A stretch of DNA of 64,000 nucleotides, from contig NZ_RZMW01000043.1 of assembly GCF_003992625.1 (NCBI RefSeq), positions 124,001-188,000 on the forward strand, written 5' to 3'. Shown piece by piece: positions 9,331 through 18,665 of this stretch. Position 1 is the stretch's first letter, and the number at the start of each line of letters is the position of its first letter. The DNA is from Pelagibacterium lentulum (GTDB taxonomy: Bacteria; Pseudomonadota; Alphaproteobacteria; Rhizobiales; Devosiaceae). The notes beneath the pieces were generated by a model. That model was not told where the DNA came from and searched no databases. It saw nothing but the letters and a program-made list of their open reading frames with translations. The translations under genes and the position numbers were made by a program.

Positions 9331-9356
9331 TGTCTCCTTGTGTCGTTTAGCTGCCC

Positions 9357-10484
9357 TCAGGCAACGGCCTCTTCGACTGCATGACCTCTGCGACGAAAGG
9401 AATGGGAGCGCCAAAGCTCGAAGATGCCAGAGGCCTCTTCCTCGCTCAGCGCTTCGTAGCGGGACCGTACATTGGCGATATCGAGCGTGCTTGGCATATC
9501 GCGCCACGGCAGCACACCGACAATCGATTCAAAAAGATCGGGAGCAAGATCGATGGCTCTGGCTGCTACCGTTACGGCCACATAATCCTGCATGGCCAGC
9601 CATTTGACAAAAATTTCAGGCCGCACTTCAAGCAGCATCGTAAGTCCTGCCGCAGTGTGGTGCCCATATCCAAATCGGGTGAACCGATGCAGAGCCTTGA
9701 GATCGAACTGGCGACGATCCGAAAGGGCCTTGACCTGATTCCAGGCCAGCTTCCACTCCTGGGCCGAAAAACCAGCACGATTCTTGATGCGATTGTAAAC
9801 GACCGCCTGAACCCGATTGACCGTATTGGCATCGCCGATGTGCTCGATAAGGCCGAGCGTTTCAAGAGCCTTGACCCCGATCGCGCTGACCCGGCCACGC
9901 ATTTCCGACCAGTCGATATGTTCCCGGCCACGCAAGTCCTCGGCCAGGGAAGCGTTCTCGGTCGCAAGCACGGCAATCTTTTCAATCGCGCGATTGCTGA
10001 TATCGGCGCCCATATTGCGCAAAAGGCGCGTGATCGAGGGTTCCTGCCCGTAGGTTACGATGGCATCGCCCACACGATCCGCCAATCGCTTGCGGCCCGC
10101 GATAGCAACGCGATGCGCTTCGGACTGCTGTTCGACGATTTCGATTAAGTCGTCGTCGGACAGCACGTTGGAGAACTCGAGCAGCGGCGCGGCAACTTCT
10201 ATGACGTCATGGGCCAGCTTGACGATGGCCGAGCCCGGTGCCCGCTCAAGCGGCGCAAGCAGCTTGGCAACATGAGCGCGCGCTTCAATCTCGACAATAT
10301 CGGCCAATTGGCACAGCACTTCATCGTACTGAGCAACCTGCTCGTCGTCGCAGCGATCCGAAACATAGGAGAACAGTTGAGCAAGGTTGCGGATCAGGTG
10401 ATCGCGTTCCTGCGCATCCGCTTCACCGTTAAGCACCCTGAAATTGGCAAATGCCTTAATATTTTCAGCGGCTTCGTTCATCAT
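9357..10484 (-). CDS. DUF2336 family protein
   Basis: Protein of about 375 residues from the ATG at 10482-10484 (GGGAGAG just upstream). It is almost wholly alpha-helical by appearance, with repeated helical units such as LADRVGDAIVTYGQEPSITRLLRN and ATENASLAEDLRGREHIDW. This is the pattern of DUF2336, a HEAT-like repeat family common in Alphaproteobacteria. No catalytic motif, signal peptide or membrane segment is seen. Function is unknown; such repeats usually bind proteins. It stands alone, with its own terminator and divergent from nothing obvious. Confidence 0.75.
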   Translation of the reverse strand: MMNEAAENIKAFANFRVLNGEADAQERDHLIRNLAQLFSYVSDRCDDEQVAQYDEVLCQLADIVEIEARAHVAKLLAPLERAPGSAIVKLAHDVIEVAAPLLEFSNVLSDDDLIEIVEQQSEAHRVAIAGRKRLADRVGDAIVTYGQEPSITRLLRNMGADISNRAIEKIAVLATENASLAEDLRGREHIDWSEMRGRVSAIGVKALETLGLIEHIGDANTVNRVQAVVYNRIKNRAGFSAQEWKLAWNQVKALSDRRQFDLKALHRFTRFGYGHHTAAGLTMLLEVRPEIFVKWLAMQDYVAVTVAARAIDLAPDLFESIVGVLPWRDMPSTLDIANVRSRYEALSEEEASGIFELWRSHSFRRRGHAVEEAVA

Positions 10485-10594
10485 TGCTCTCCCGGGCCAA
10501 ACGCCATTCCTGCGCAACTTCGCAGAAGGGTCTAGATATCGTTTGAAGGACTTCCCGGGCCTTTAATTAAAATGCGACCTATCGGCATGCTTGT

Positions 10595-10631
10595 GGAAAA
10601 AAGCAAACCCGGCGCCGCAAAACGCCGGGTT
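10595..10631 (-). terminator. Rho-independent terminator of the catalase gene
   Basis: Perfect 9-bp stem AACCCGGCG/CGCCGGGTT (10606-10631), followed on the minus strand by TGCTTTTTTCC. It lies 30 bp after the catalase stop codon. Confidence 0.9.
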
Positions 10632-10660
10632 CAAATTTCTTATGCCAAATGGCTAGATTG

Positions 10661-12142
10661 TTATTCCGCGGCCGAAACCGACGCAGGTTTTTGCTGCTTT
10701 CCCGTGGCAATCGCTGCGCGAACGCCAGCGCCATATTCAGCATGAACCTGGTCGAACAGCTTGCACTGGCGCTCGATGATTTCGGCCGGCACGCCATCCA
10801 TTGCAGCGGCAATATTAGCGAACAGGCGTTTTTTCTGCCCCTCGTCGAAGAGATTAAACAGCGCGCGCGGCTGCCCGAAATCGTCATTGCCATCGCGGTG
10901 ATTGTAGCGATCGACATCGCCCGAGACCTTGAGCGGCGGTTCCTGAACAGATTTGTCTTCAACCGGACCGTCAAAACTGTTGGGTTCGTAATAAGCATCG
11001 GGATTGCCCGTCTTGATGCCGCCGTAAAAGTTCATTTGCCCATCGCGGTGATAGTGATGAACCGGGCACCTGGGCGCGTTGACCGGCAAAGTCTCGTAAT
11101 GCGTGCCCAGACGATAGCGATGCGCATCGGCATAAGAAAACACGCGCGCCTGCAGCATTTTGTCGGGCGAGTGCCCGATGCCAGGAACGATGTTGGAGGG
11201 CGAAAACGCGACCTGCTCGATTTCCGAGAAATAGTTTTCAGGATTGCGGTTAAGCTCAAGCACGCCAATCTCGATCGGCGGATAGTCCCCATGCGGCCAC
11301 ACCTTGGTAAGATCGAACGGGTTGTAGCTTGTCTTTTCGGCATCGGCTTCCGGCATGATCTGGACCTGAACTGTCCATTTGGGATAATCGCCGCGCTCAA
11401 TCGCGCCAAAAAGCTCTTCCTGATAGCTTTCGCGCGTCTGCCCAATCACCTTTTCCGCTTCCGCGTTGGTGTAGAACTTGTGGCCCTGCTGGGTCTTGAA
11501 GTGGAACTTCACCCAGAACCGCTCGCCATTGTCGTTCCAGAACGAATAGGTGTGCGAGCCATAGCCATTCATGAACATTGGAGCGACCGGCAGACCGCGA
11601 TCGCTCATCAGGATTGTGACCTGATGCAGGCTTTCGGGTGAAAGAGACCAGAAATCCCACATGGCGGTCGCCGAGCGCAGATTGGTCTTGGGGTGCCGCT
11701 TCTGGGTATGGATGAAATCGGGAAATTTCAGCGGATCGCGCACGAAAAAGACCGGCGTGTTGTTGCCGACAAGATCCCAATTGCCTTCCTCAGTATAGAA
11801 CTTGATCGCAAAGCCGCGCACGTCACGTTCCGCATCCGCGGCGCCCAACTCACCCGCAACGGTTGAAAAACGCAAAATCAGCGGGGTCTCCGCGCCCGGC
11901 CGCAGTGCCTTTGCACGGGTATAGCTTGTGATGTCGCCGGTGATCTTGAGCGTACCGAATGCTCCCCATCCCTTTGCGTGGACGACACGCTCAGGGATAC
12001 GCTCGCGATTCTGATGGGCCAGCTTTTCGACAAGCTGGTAATCCTGCATCAAGACAGGACCACGCGGCCCGGCAGTAATCGAATTCTGATTGTCGGGAAC
12101 AGCCGCGCCGGCGCTCGTGGTCATGGTCGGTTTGTCGGACAT
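10661..12142 (-). CDS. katA: Monofunctional haem catalase (small-subunit type)
   Basis: Haem enzyme that dismutates hydrogen peroxide in the cytoplasm. Its 493 residues match small-subunit catalases. It contains the distal-site His about 55 in [12 protein letters not shown], the distal Asn in [11 protein letters not shown] (about 127/128), and the proximal haem-ligand Tyr about 337 in [14 protein letters not shown]. No signal peptide is present. It is transcribed divergently from oxyR, with 134 bp between the start codons holding a likely OxyR site, so peroxide induction is expected. A strong terminator follows. The symbol katA is by family; the strain's own naming may differ. Confidence 0.95.
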   Translation of the reverse strand: MSDKPTMTTSAGAAVPDNQNSITAGPRGPVLMQDYQLVEKLAHQNRERIPERVVHAKGWGAFGTLKITGDITSYTRAKALRPGAETPLILRFSTVAGELGAADAERDVRGFAIKFYTEEGNWDLVGNNTPVFFVRDPLKFPDFIHTQKRHPKTNLRSATAMWDFWSLSPESLHQVTILMSDRGLPVAPMFMNGYGSHTYSFWNDNGERFWVKFHFKTQQGHKFYTNAEAEKVIGQTRESYQEELFGAIERGDYPKWTVQVQIMPEADAEKTSYNPFDLTKVWPHGDYPPIEIGVLELNRNPENYFSEIEQVAFSPSNIVPGIGHSPDKMLQARVFSYADAHRYRLGTHYETLPVNAPRCPVHHYHRDGQMNFYGGIKTGNPDAYYEPNSFDGPVEDKSVQEPPLKVSGDVDRYNHRDGNDDFGQPRALFNLFDEGQKKRLFANIAAAMDGVPAEIIERQCKLFDQVHAEYGAGVRAAIATGKQQKPASVSAAE

Positions 12143-12232
12143 GAGGCCTCGTCTTTATAAGCATTCTAAACTTTGGCCCTACCCCTAACGCGAGCCATAT
12201 CAAGTTGCAAATTGATAAATCTGACGCAGACG

Positions 12233-12272
12233 ATTAGCTTGACTAATAGAGGAAACTCATCCTATACGATAG
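12233..12272. promoter_or_regulatory. Putative OxyR binding region between catalase and oxyR
   Basis: The katA-oxyR intergenic region contains the LysR-type inverted repeat ATTAG-CTTGA-CTAAT (12233-12247), then a CTAT (12262-12265) facing an ATAG (12269-12272). OxyR sites are known to be built from ATAG/CTAT half-sites over about 40 bp. The last half-site lies within 5 bp of the oxyR start codon, which fits autorepression combined with katA activation. Confidence 0.55.
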
Positions 12273-12276
12273 ACTT

Positions 12277-13194
12277 ATGCACATATTGACGCTGCGCCAA
12301 CTTCACTACGCACAGATCATTGCCGAAGAGGAACATTTCGGGCGAGCAGCAGCGCGTTGCCATGTGACCCAGCCCGCACTTTCACAGCAGATCAAGCTGC
12401 TCGAAGAACGCTGCAATGCAACCATTTTCGACCGTCTAGGCAAAACGGTTCGCCTGACCCCATTTGGCCGCGATTTTCTGGCCCATGCCAACCGCGTCCT
12501 CAGTGCCGCAAGTGAACTGGAGGCCTTTACCGATATGGCGGCCGGCCACCCTGCCCGCCCGTTGCGGTTTGGATTGATCCCGACAGTCGCGCCTTATCTC
12601 CTGCCAAACATATTGCCCGCTCTAGGCGCTCAGCTCCCCAACATTCATTTCTCCATCAGCGAAGGCAAGACCGAGAGACTGGTGACGGGCCTGGTCGACG
12701 GCAATCTCGATCTTGCACTTGTGGCAACCCAGCCCACCCAGTCCAATCTCGAAATCTTGACGCTTTTCGCCGATCCATTTGTGTTGGCAACCCAGCGTGA
12801 CGCCGATATTTCCGAGCCGGTGCGGCTCGACAAACTGCCGCGCGATCAGTTTCTCCTGCTCGAAGAGGGCCATTGCCTGCGCGACCAGATGGTGGATGCC
12901 TGTGCGCTCAAGCCCGAACAGCAGGGCCGAACCTTTGCCGCCACATCGCTGACAACGATTCTGGAACTTGTCGCCAACGGCTATGGAGTCACGCTGCTGC
13001 CAGCGATCAGCCTCAAGCGCGAGGAAAGCAACCCTCGCATTTCCATTCACACACTGGGCGCGCCCGGCGCATCTCGATTGCTAAAGCTCGTTTGGCGGAC
13101 AGGTTCGCCCTATGCCGAGTTATTCCGCTCCATCGGCGCGGTGGTAAAGGAAGTCGGTGAGGCCAGTCTTTGCACAGCTATTGACGCGACCTGA
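12277..13194 (+). CDS. oxyR: OxyR, peroxide-sensing LysR-family regulator
   Basis: LysR-type regulator of 305 residues. The N-terminal winged helix is visible (LRQLHYAQIIAEEEHFGRAA, VTQPALSQQIKLLE). The effector domain has the two redox cysteines of OxyR, Cys about 200 in EEGHCLRDQ and Cys about 209, with the spacing known from E. coli (199/208). Oxidation to a disulphide would activate it. Its neighbour katA is the natural target. It ends 2 bp before the end of convergent rarD. Confidence 0.94.
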   Translation: MHILTLRQLHYAQIIAEEEHFGRAAARCHVTQPALSQQIKLLEERCNATIFDRLGKTVRLTPFGRDFLAHANRVLSAASELEAFTDMAAGHPARPLRFGLIPTVAPYLLPNILPALGAQLPNIHFSISEGKTERLVTGLVDGNLDLALVATQPTQSNLEILTLFADPFVLATQRDADISEPVRLDKLPRDQFLLLEEGHCLRDQMVDACALKPEQQGRTFAATSLTTILELVANGYGVTLLPAISLKREESNPRISIHTLGAPGASRLLKLVWRTGSPYAELFRSIGAVVKEVGEASLCTAIDAT

Positions 13195-13196
13195 TT

Positions 13197-14144
13197 TCAG
13201 GCGGCAACAGAGCGGCCACGCGCACGGAACGATCCATAAGAAAAAATCGCCAGCGATACCCAGATCAGCGCAAAGCTGAGAAGGCGCAGCGGCGAAAGCT
13301 CCTCACCAAACAGCAGCACCGCCGACAGAAACTGCAGCGATGGCGCGATATATTGGAACATGCCGATTGTAGAAAGCCGCAATTGCCGCGCTGCAAAGGC
13401 GAACATGACCAGCGGAATAGCCGTAAGCGGGCCAGTCAGAACCAGATAAAGCGTGGTCATCGGATCGCTGTAAAAAGTCGGCTGCGGCCCCAGCAGCAAG
13501 TAGATGAGAAAGGCGAGGCTAAAGGGAACGAGAATTGCCGTCTCAATCGCCAGGCCCGGCAGCGAGCCGACATTCACCGTCTTGCGCACAAAGCCATAAA
13601 AGCCGAAGCTGAAGGCTAGAACGAGGGAAATCCACGGCACGGTCCCCAGCCCAAAAGTCTGGATGCCGATGGCAACCAGGGCAACTGCTATAGCTATGGC
13701 CTGGGTGCGCGACAGCCGCTCTGACAAGAACGCCATGCCGATGGCAACGCTCACGAGCGGATTGATGAAATAGCCGAAACTGGCCTCGAGCACCCGCTCA
13801 TTGTTCACTGCCCAGATGAAGGTGAGCCAATTGATTGCAATCAGAACCGCAGAGACGCCCATCAGGGCGAGTATCCGCCAATCCTTCAATGCGACGACAA
13901 TCTCGGCAAAGCGCTTACGCAGAAACAAAATTGCAGCCACGAAAATCAGCGAGAACACAATCCTGTTTGCAACGACGCCCACCGCATCGACATCCTCAAG
14001 CAGCTTGAAGAACAGCGGCAGCAGACCCCAGAATGTATAGGTGAACAGCGCCGCCATGACGCCCAGGCGTACATCGCCGCCCGGCCCTGTAGCACGGGGA
14101 GATTGCACGCCTTTGGCGGCAGGTGCGCCTTCAATCGATGTCAT
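13197..14144 (-). CDS. rarD: RarD, EamA/DMT-superfamily permease
   Basis: Inner-membrane protein of 315 residues with about ten hydrophobic segments in two EamA-like halves. Features typical of RarD include FTYTFWGLLPLFFKLL, INWLTFIWAVN and MFAFAARQLRLSTIGMFQYI. RarD is an annotated drug/metabolite-transporter relative, but its substrate is not established. The gene is convergent with oxyR, 2 bp apart, with no room for a terminator between them. It has its own start region beside the alpha/beta hydrolase. Confidence 0.88.
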   Translation of the reverse strand: MTSIEGAPAAKGVQSPRATGPGGDVRLGVMAALFTYTFWGLLPLFFKLLEDVDAVGVVANRIVFSLIFVAAILFLRKRFAEIVVALKDWRILALMGVSAVLIAINWLTFIWAVNNERVLEASFGYFINPLVSVAIGMAFLSERLSRTQAIAIAVALVAIGIQTFGLGTVPWISLVLAFSFGFYGFVRKTVNVGSLPGLAIETAILVPFSLAFLIYLLLGPQPTFYSDPMTTLYLVLTGPLTAIPLVMFAFAARQLRLSTIGMFQYIAPSLQFLSAVLLFGEELSPLRLLSFALIWVSLAIFSYGSFRARGRSVAA

Positions 14145-14228
14145 GGGATTGGCCTTCAGAGTCCTCTTGAATACAGACTCTATCGTCTCGTCACGATAAG
14201 GACCAGCAACAGTTTTTGATCGGTTCGA

Positions 14229-15065
14229 TCAGTTCTCGTTAGGCTCGGCACCGGTGAGCGTGTTGAGAAATTCCAGCAACAAGGGATTGAACAGATCCGG
14301 TCGTTCGAGACTGGGCAGATGCGCCGTACCCTCGATCACCACCGCAAACGCATTTTCCATGTCTTCGGACAAATCGTCATGCCGGTTGATGACATGAGGG
14401 AAATCTAGGTCGCCAGAGACAAGCAGGGTCGGCGTGTCGATCCCGGCAATATCGTCAACTGCGGATTCGGGCATCTCCTCGCGCGTCAGGCGTGGTTTGC
14501 GCAGCAGATTACCGTTCATTGTCTTGAACAATTCACGCACGGGCCCGGAAACCCGCCCGCTTTGCGATAGCGGCCCATCGAGCCACGCGTGAGCTTCCAC
14601 CGCGTTGATCGCATCGAAATCGCCGCTCTCGCTCACAGCCTCCATGGCGTGAACGATCCGCATAACCTCGGTGGGAAAGACCGGACGCCGCGCCCCGGAA
14701 ATCGACGTGCCGATCAGGACCAGTCCTGCAACCCGCTCGGGATTTGCAAGCGTGAAGTCTATCGCCAACGCGCCACCACGCGAGGAGGCAACGATTACGG
14801 CTGCATGAATTCCCAATGCCTCAAGCACTGCCTCGAAATCCTCGAGATGGGAAAAGCTCTCATCGGGCGCCTGTGTGCCCCCGAAGCCGCGCCGGTCGTA
14901 GGCTATCGCCCAGAACCCCGCTTCTGCCACGACCTCCATCTGGCTTTCCCACATGCGGCTGTCGCAAACCCCGGCATGAAGAAAGACGACAGGAATCCCC
15001 TCCCCGGCTTCGATACCGGAAAAAATCACATCGTCGATTTCGAGGGTGAAAGGTTCAATCATCAA
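14229..15065 (-). CDS. Alpha/beta-fold hydrolase
   Basis: Soluble hydrolase of 278 residues. It shows the early beta-strand and oxyanion region VVFLHAGVCDSRMW, a nucleophile elbow around VASSRGGALAID, a likely acid in LVSGDLDFPHVIN and the catalytic His in GTAHLPSLERP. The elbow is A-S-S-R-G rather than the usual G-x-S-x-G, but the small-x-nucleophile-x-small rule holds. The substrate cannot be told; relatives include 3-oxoadipate enol-lactonases and haloperoxidase-type esterases. No genomic partner suggests a pathway. Confidence 0.85.
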   Translation of the reverse strand: MMIEPFTLEIDDVIFSGIEAGEGIPVVFLHAGVCDSRMWESQMEVVAEAGFWAIAYDRRGFGGTQAPDESFSHLEDFEAVLEALGIHAAVIVASSRGGALAIDFTLANPERVAGLVLIGTSISGARRPVFPTEVMRIVHAMEAVSESGDFDAINAVEAHAWLDGPLSQSGRVSGPVRELFKTMNGNLLRKPRLTREEMPESAVDDIAGIDTPTLLVSGDLDFPHVINRHDDLSEDMENAFAVVIEGTAHLPSLERPDLFNPLLLEFLNTLTGAEPNEN

Positions 15066-15090
15066 TCATCGCCCAAGTAATCGAAATTGA

Positions 15091-15120
15091 GAAAAGGCCG
15101 GGCTGGCAACACCCGGCCTT
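15091..15120 (-). terminator. Rho-independent terminator of ettA
   Basis: Perfect 9-bp stem AAGGCCGGG/CCCGGCCTT (15094-15120), followed on the minus strand by a short T run. It lies 33 bp downstream of the ettA stop codon. Confidence 0.85.
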
Positions 15121-15152
15121 CATGACTGCGAAATGCAGAACAACAGTATAGC

Positions 15153-16808
15153 CTACCGCGTCAGCGGCTTGTAGGTCACACGCTTGGGATTAACGGCGTC
15201 GGGGCCAAGGCGCCGTATCTTGTCTGCCTCGTAATCCTGGAAGTTGCCCTCGAACCATTCCACATGGCTGTCGCCTTCAAACGACAGCATGTGCGTGGCG
15301 AGCCGGTCGAGGAACATGCGGTCGTGCGAGATGATTACGGCGCAGCCGGCGAACTCTTCGAGCGCCTCTTCAAGAGCCGCAAGGGTTTCGGTGTCGAGAT
15401 CGTTGGTCGGCTCGTCGAGCAGCAACACGTTGGCGCCAGACTTGAGCATCTTGGCAAGATGCACGCGATTGCGCTGGCCACCCGAGAGGGTTCCGACAGG
15501 CTGCTGCTGATCGCCGCCCTTGAAGTTGAATGAGGATGTATAGGCGCGCGAATTCACCTCGCGCTTGCCCAGCTTGATGATGTCGTTTCCGCCCGAAATT
15601 TCTTCCCAAACGGACTTTTTCGGATCGAGCGTATCGCGGCTCTGATCGACATAGCCCAGATGCACGGTTTCCCCGATGGTGATTGAGCCACTATCGGGCT
15701 GTTCCTGCCCGGTGAGCATCTTGAACAGGGTCGATTTACCCGCGCCGTTCGGCCCGATCACCCCAACAATGCCGCCCGGCGGCAGCTTGAAGGAGAGATC
15801 GTCAATCAGCAAACGATTGCCATAGCCCTTGCGCAGGTTCTCAATGTCGATGACGTTCTGGCCAAGCCGCTCGCCTGCCGGGATAATAATCTGGGCAGTG
15901 CTGGACTGGGTACGCGCCTCGTTGATCTTGACCAACTCATCATAGGCACGAATACGCGCTTTGGACTTGGTTTGGCGCGCCTGCGGCGATTGGCCAAGCC
16001 ATTCCTTTTCACGCTCGAGCACTTTCGCCCGCGCCGCATCTTCGCTCTTTTCCTGCCTCATCCGCTTGGCCTTGGCGTCCAGATAAGCGGTGTAATTGCC
16101 CTCATAGGGGATGCCCCGGCCACGATCGAGTTCGAGAATCCAGCCTGTTACATTATCGAGGAAGTAGCGGTCGTGGGTGATGATCAGCACGGCACCGGGA
16201 AATTCGCGCAGGTGCTTTTCCAGCCACGCCGTGGTTTCGGCATCCAGATGGTTGGTCGGTTCGTCAAGCAGCAGCAAATCGGGAGCCGACAGCAGAAGCT
16301 GGCAAAGCGCCACCCGGCGCTTCTCACCGCCAGAAAGGCTGTCGACGCTCGCTTCCGGCGGCGGACAGCGCAAGGCTTCCATCGCCATTTCAACCTTGGA
16401 ATCGAGATCCCATAGGTTGTCCGCATCGATCTGGTCCTGAAGCTGTGCCGCTTCATCGGCCGTTTCGTCGGAATAGTTCATCATCAATTCGTTGTAGCGG
16501 TCGAGGATAGCCTGCTTTTCCTTGACCCCGATCATCACATTCCCGCGCACATCCAGGGCGGGATCGAGCTGAGGCTCCTGCGGCAGATAGCCGACCTTGG
16601 CGCCCTCGGCTGCCCAGGCTTCGCCGGTAAACTCGGTATCGATCCCAGCCATGATCTTGAGCAGTGTGGATTTACCCGCGCCGTTCGGCCCCAGAACGCC
16701 GATCTTGGCATCGGGATAAAAGCTCAGATGGATGTTATCGAGAACCTTCTTGCCGCCCGAATAGGCTTTGGACATGCCGTTCATGTGATAGATAAATTGA
16801 CGCGCCAT
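15153..16808 (-). CDS. ettA: EttA, ABC-F translational throttle ATPase
   Basis: Cytosolic ABC-F protein that binds the ribosomal E site and gates entry into the elongation cycle according to ATP/ADP state (known for E. coli EttA). It has two Walker A motifs (GPNGAGKST twice), signatures LSGGEKRRV and LSGGQRNRV, and a charged linker between the cassettes. The family-specific start MARQFIYHMNGMSKAY is clear, so I use the ATG at 16806-16808 rather than an upstream ATG at 16922; this gives 551 residues, normal for EttA. It has no membrane domain. It stands alone with its own terminator. Confidence 0.95.
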   Translation of the reverse strand: MARQFIYHMNGMSKAYSGGKKVLDNIHLSFYPDAKIGVLGPNGAGKSTLLKIMAGIDTEFTGEAWAAEGAKVGYLPQEPQLDPALDVRGNVMIGVKEKQAILDRYNELMMNYSDETADEAAQLQDQIDADNLWDLDSKVEMAMEALRCPPPEASVDSLSGGEKRRVALCQLLLSAPDLLLLDEPTNHLDAETTAWLEKHLREFPGAVLIITHDRYFLDNVTGWILELDRGRGIPYEGNYTAYLDAKAKRMRQEKSEDAARAKVLEREKEWLGQSPQARQTKSKARIRAYDELVKINEARTQSSTAQIIIPAGERLGQNVIDIENLRKGYGNRLLIDDLSFKLPPGGIVGVIGPNGAGKSTLFKMLTGQEQPDSGSITIGETVHLGYVDQSRDTLDPKKSVWEEISGGNDIIKLGKREVNSRAYTSSFNFKGGDQQQPVGTLSGGQRNRVHLAKMLKSGANVLLLDEPTNDLDTETLAALEEALEEFAGCAVIISHDRMFLDRLATHMLSFEGDSHVEWFEGNFQDYEADKIRRLGPDAVNPKRVTYKPLTR

Positions 16809-16921
16809 AAAGCGAGAGCCTCTTGTGATACTGGTCTTTTGGAATCTTGGTGCCGTATTTAGGGCAAGGGGCGAGTTGGTGCAATGCCTCACCGCATCAA
16901 CCAATGACGAGACAAATTTCA

Positions 16922-17830
16922 ATGTATCAAACGGTTTCCGGCCATTTCAAACCTTTCGACCGCGATCTTTTGCCCGGACAAGCGGCCGAACTGCGCATTA
17001 TCGCCATCGACGGAACACGGGAGCGCCTGGTGCTCAAAGCCGATCAGGTGATCGAGGCGCCAAACTGGACGCCTGATGGCAATTGGCTAATCTTCAATGC
17101 CGGAGGACAACTCTGGCGTATTCCGGTCGACGCAAGCGCTGGCCCGACATTGATCGATACGGGTGGGATTGATCGGCTCAACAACGACCACGTTCTGTCC
17201 CCGGACGGGCAGACCATTTACGCAAGCAATGGCGATGGCCATCTTTATGCCATTCCAGTTTCAGGCGGAACACCCCGCAAGATCAGCAACGACCACGACA
17301 CACCCTTCCATTATTACCTGCATGGCATTTCGCCCGACGGCAAAACGCTTGCCTATGTGGCAGTCGAAGGAAGCGGCGATGAAAAACGCATCAACATATT
17401 CACCATCCCCGCCAAGGGTGGGGCTGATACGCGGCTGAGCGACATCGACAAGCCCAATGACGGACCCGAATATACTCCTGACGGGCAATGGATTTTTTTC
17501 AATTCCGAACGCAACGCGGAGCATCCCGGTCATGCTCAGATTTTTCGGATGCGGACAGATGGCTCAGGTGTGGAACAACTAACCGATGACGAGCGGGTGA
17601 ACTGGTTCCCCCATGTCTCGCCGGACGGTCAGTGGGTGGTCTATCTCAGCTACCCGCCTCAAACGCTCGGCCACCCGGCCAATAAGGAGATAATCCTGCG
17701 CCGCATGAGAACCGACGGCAGCCAGCAGGCCGACGTCGCTGCCTTTTTCGGCGGTCAGGGCACCATAAATGTCAATTCATGGGCACCCGACAGCCGGCAT
17801 TTTGCTTATGTGACCTACCCCTTGGCGTGA
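16922..17830 (+). CDS. Cytosolic TolB-like beta-propeller (PD40 repeats)
   Basis: Protein of about 302 residues made of WD40-like PD40 repeats: NWTPDGNWLIFN, HVLSPDGQTIYAS, GISPDGKTLAYV, EYTPDGQWIFFNSER, HVSPDGQWVVYLS and SWAPDSRHFAYV, about six blades. It resembles the propeller of TolB and of dipeptidyl-peptidase regulators, but there is no signal peptide, no N-terminal TolB domain and no peptidase domain. Function is unknown; a binding or lactonase-like role is possible. The start is uncertain between ATGs at 16904 and 16922. It is divergent from ettA and ends 13 bp from the end of a convergent ABC permease gene. Confidence 0.8.
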   Translation: MYQTVSGHFKPFDRDLLPGQAAELRIIAIDGTRERLVLKADQVIEAPNWTPDGNWLIFNAGGQLWRIPVDASAGPTLIDTGGIDRLNNDHVLSPDGQTIYASNGDGHLYAIPVSGGTPRKISNDHDTPFHYYLHGISPDGKTLAYVAVEGSGDEKRINIFTIPAKGGADTRLSDIDKPNDGPEYTPDGQWIFFNSERNAEHPGHAQIFRMRTDGSGVEQLTDDERVNWFPHVSPDGQWVVYLSYPPQTLGHPANKEIILRRMRTDGSQQADVAAFFGGQGTINVNSWAPDSRHFAYVTYPLA

Positions 17831-17843
17831 TAGGCGCGCCGCT

Positions 17844-18665
17844 TCAGCCCGCCATGGTCTGACTGCGATGCGCCCAACCGGTTGTGCGCTTCTCAATCCA
17901 GGCCATCAGCGCGTACATCGCGATGCCTTCAACCGCAAGCATGATCAACCCGGCCCAGACGAGCGGCACGTTGAACTGGCTTTGCGCTGCGCTCATCATA
18001 TAGCCAAGCCCGGAATTGGCGGCGACGGTTTCCGAAATAACCGAACCGACAAACGCAAGCGTAATCGCAATCTTGAGCGAGCCGAAGAAATAGGGCATCG
18101 AACGTGGAATGCCCACCTTGAGCATGATGTCCATCTTCTTGGCGCCGAGCGCGCGCAGAACGTCTTCGGTCTCAGGCTCGATGGTTGCCAGACCCGTCGC
18201 AACATTCACAACAATGGGAAAGAACGCGATGAGAAAGGCGGTGAGGATTGCCGGAACCGTACCGATGCCAAACCAGATCACAAGGATCGGAACGACGGCA
18301 ACTTTGGGAATGGCGTTGAACCCGACCATGAGCGGATAAAGCCCGGCATAGATCATCCGCGACCACCCGATGAGCAACCCGAGCGCCAAGCCGCCGACCA
18401 CCGCCATCAAGAACCCAACCGATGTGGTGTAAAGCGTCTGGATCGAGTGGCGCTGGATGGCGCCCCAATATTGGATAATCGCTTCAAAAATCCGGCTGGG
18501 CGCCGGCATGATCGTGTGAGAGACGCCCGAAAGCCGGACCCCGAGTTCCCAGATCAGGAACAGCCCGATTGTATAAATCCACGGCATCAGCGGTAGCCAG
18601 TCAAATTTCTTGGCTGGCGTTACTGGCAAGGCCGTGGGTGCAGGCGTTGTATTGGAAGCGCTCAT
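17844..18665 (-). CDS. ABC permease, NitT/TauT (SsuC) type
   Basis: Inner-membrane permease of 273 residues with about six membrane segments and the BPD_transp_1 cytoplasmic loop (VLRALGAKKMDIMLKVGIPRSMP, the EAA-type motif that contacts the ATPase). It belongs to the family importing sulphonates, nitrate, thiamine precursors and similar small organics. Its ATG overlaps the stop of the ATPase gene by 4 bp. It is the last gene of a three-gene importer (binding protein, ATPase, permease). The substrate is not shown by sequence. Confidence 0.92.
   Translation of the reverse strand: MSASNTTPAPTALPVTPAKKFDWLPLMPWIYTIGLFLIWELGVRLSGVSHTIMPAPSRIFEAIIQYWGAIQRHSIQTLYTTSVGFLMAVVGGLALGLLIGWSRMIYAGLYPLMVGFNAIPKVAVVPILVIWFGIGTVPAILTAFLIAFFPIVVNVATGLATIEPETEDVLRALGAKKMDIMLKVGIPRSMPYFFGSLKIAITLAFVGSVISETVAANSGLGYMMSAAQSQFNVPLVWAGLIMLAVEGIAMYALMAWIEKRTTGWAHRSQTMAG

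Noticed and set aside
10649-11641. Plus-strand open frame of 330 codons opposite catalase
   Set aside because: Antisense to the complete catalase active site and without a ribosome-binding site.
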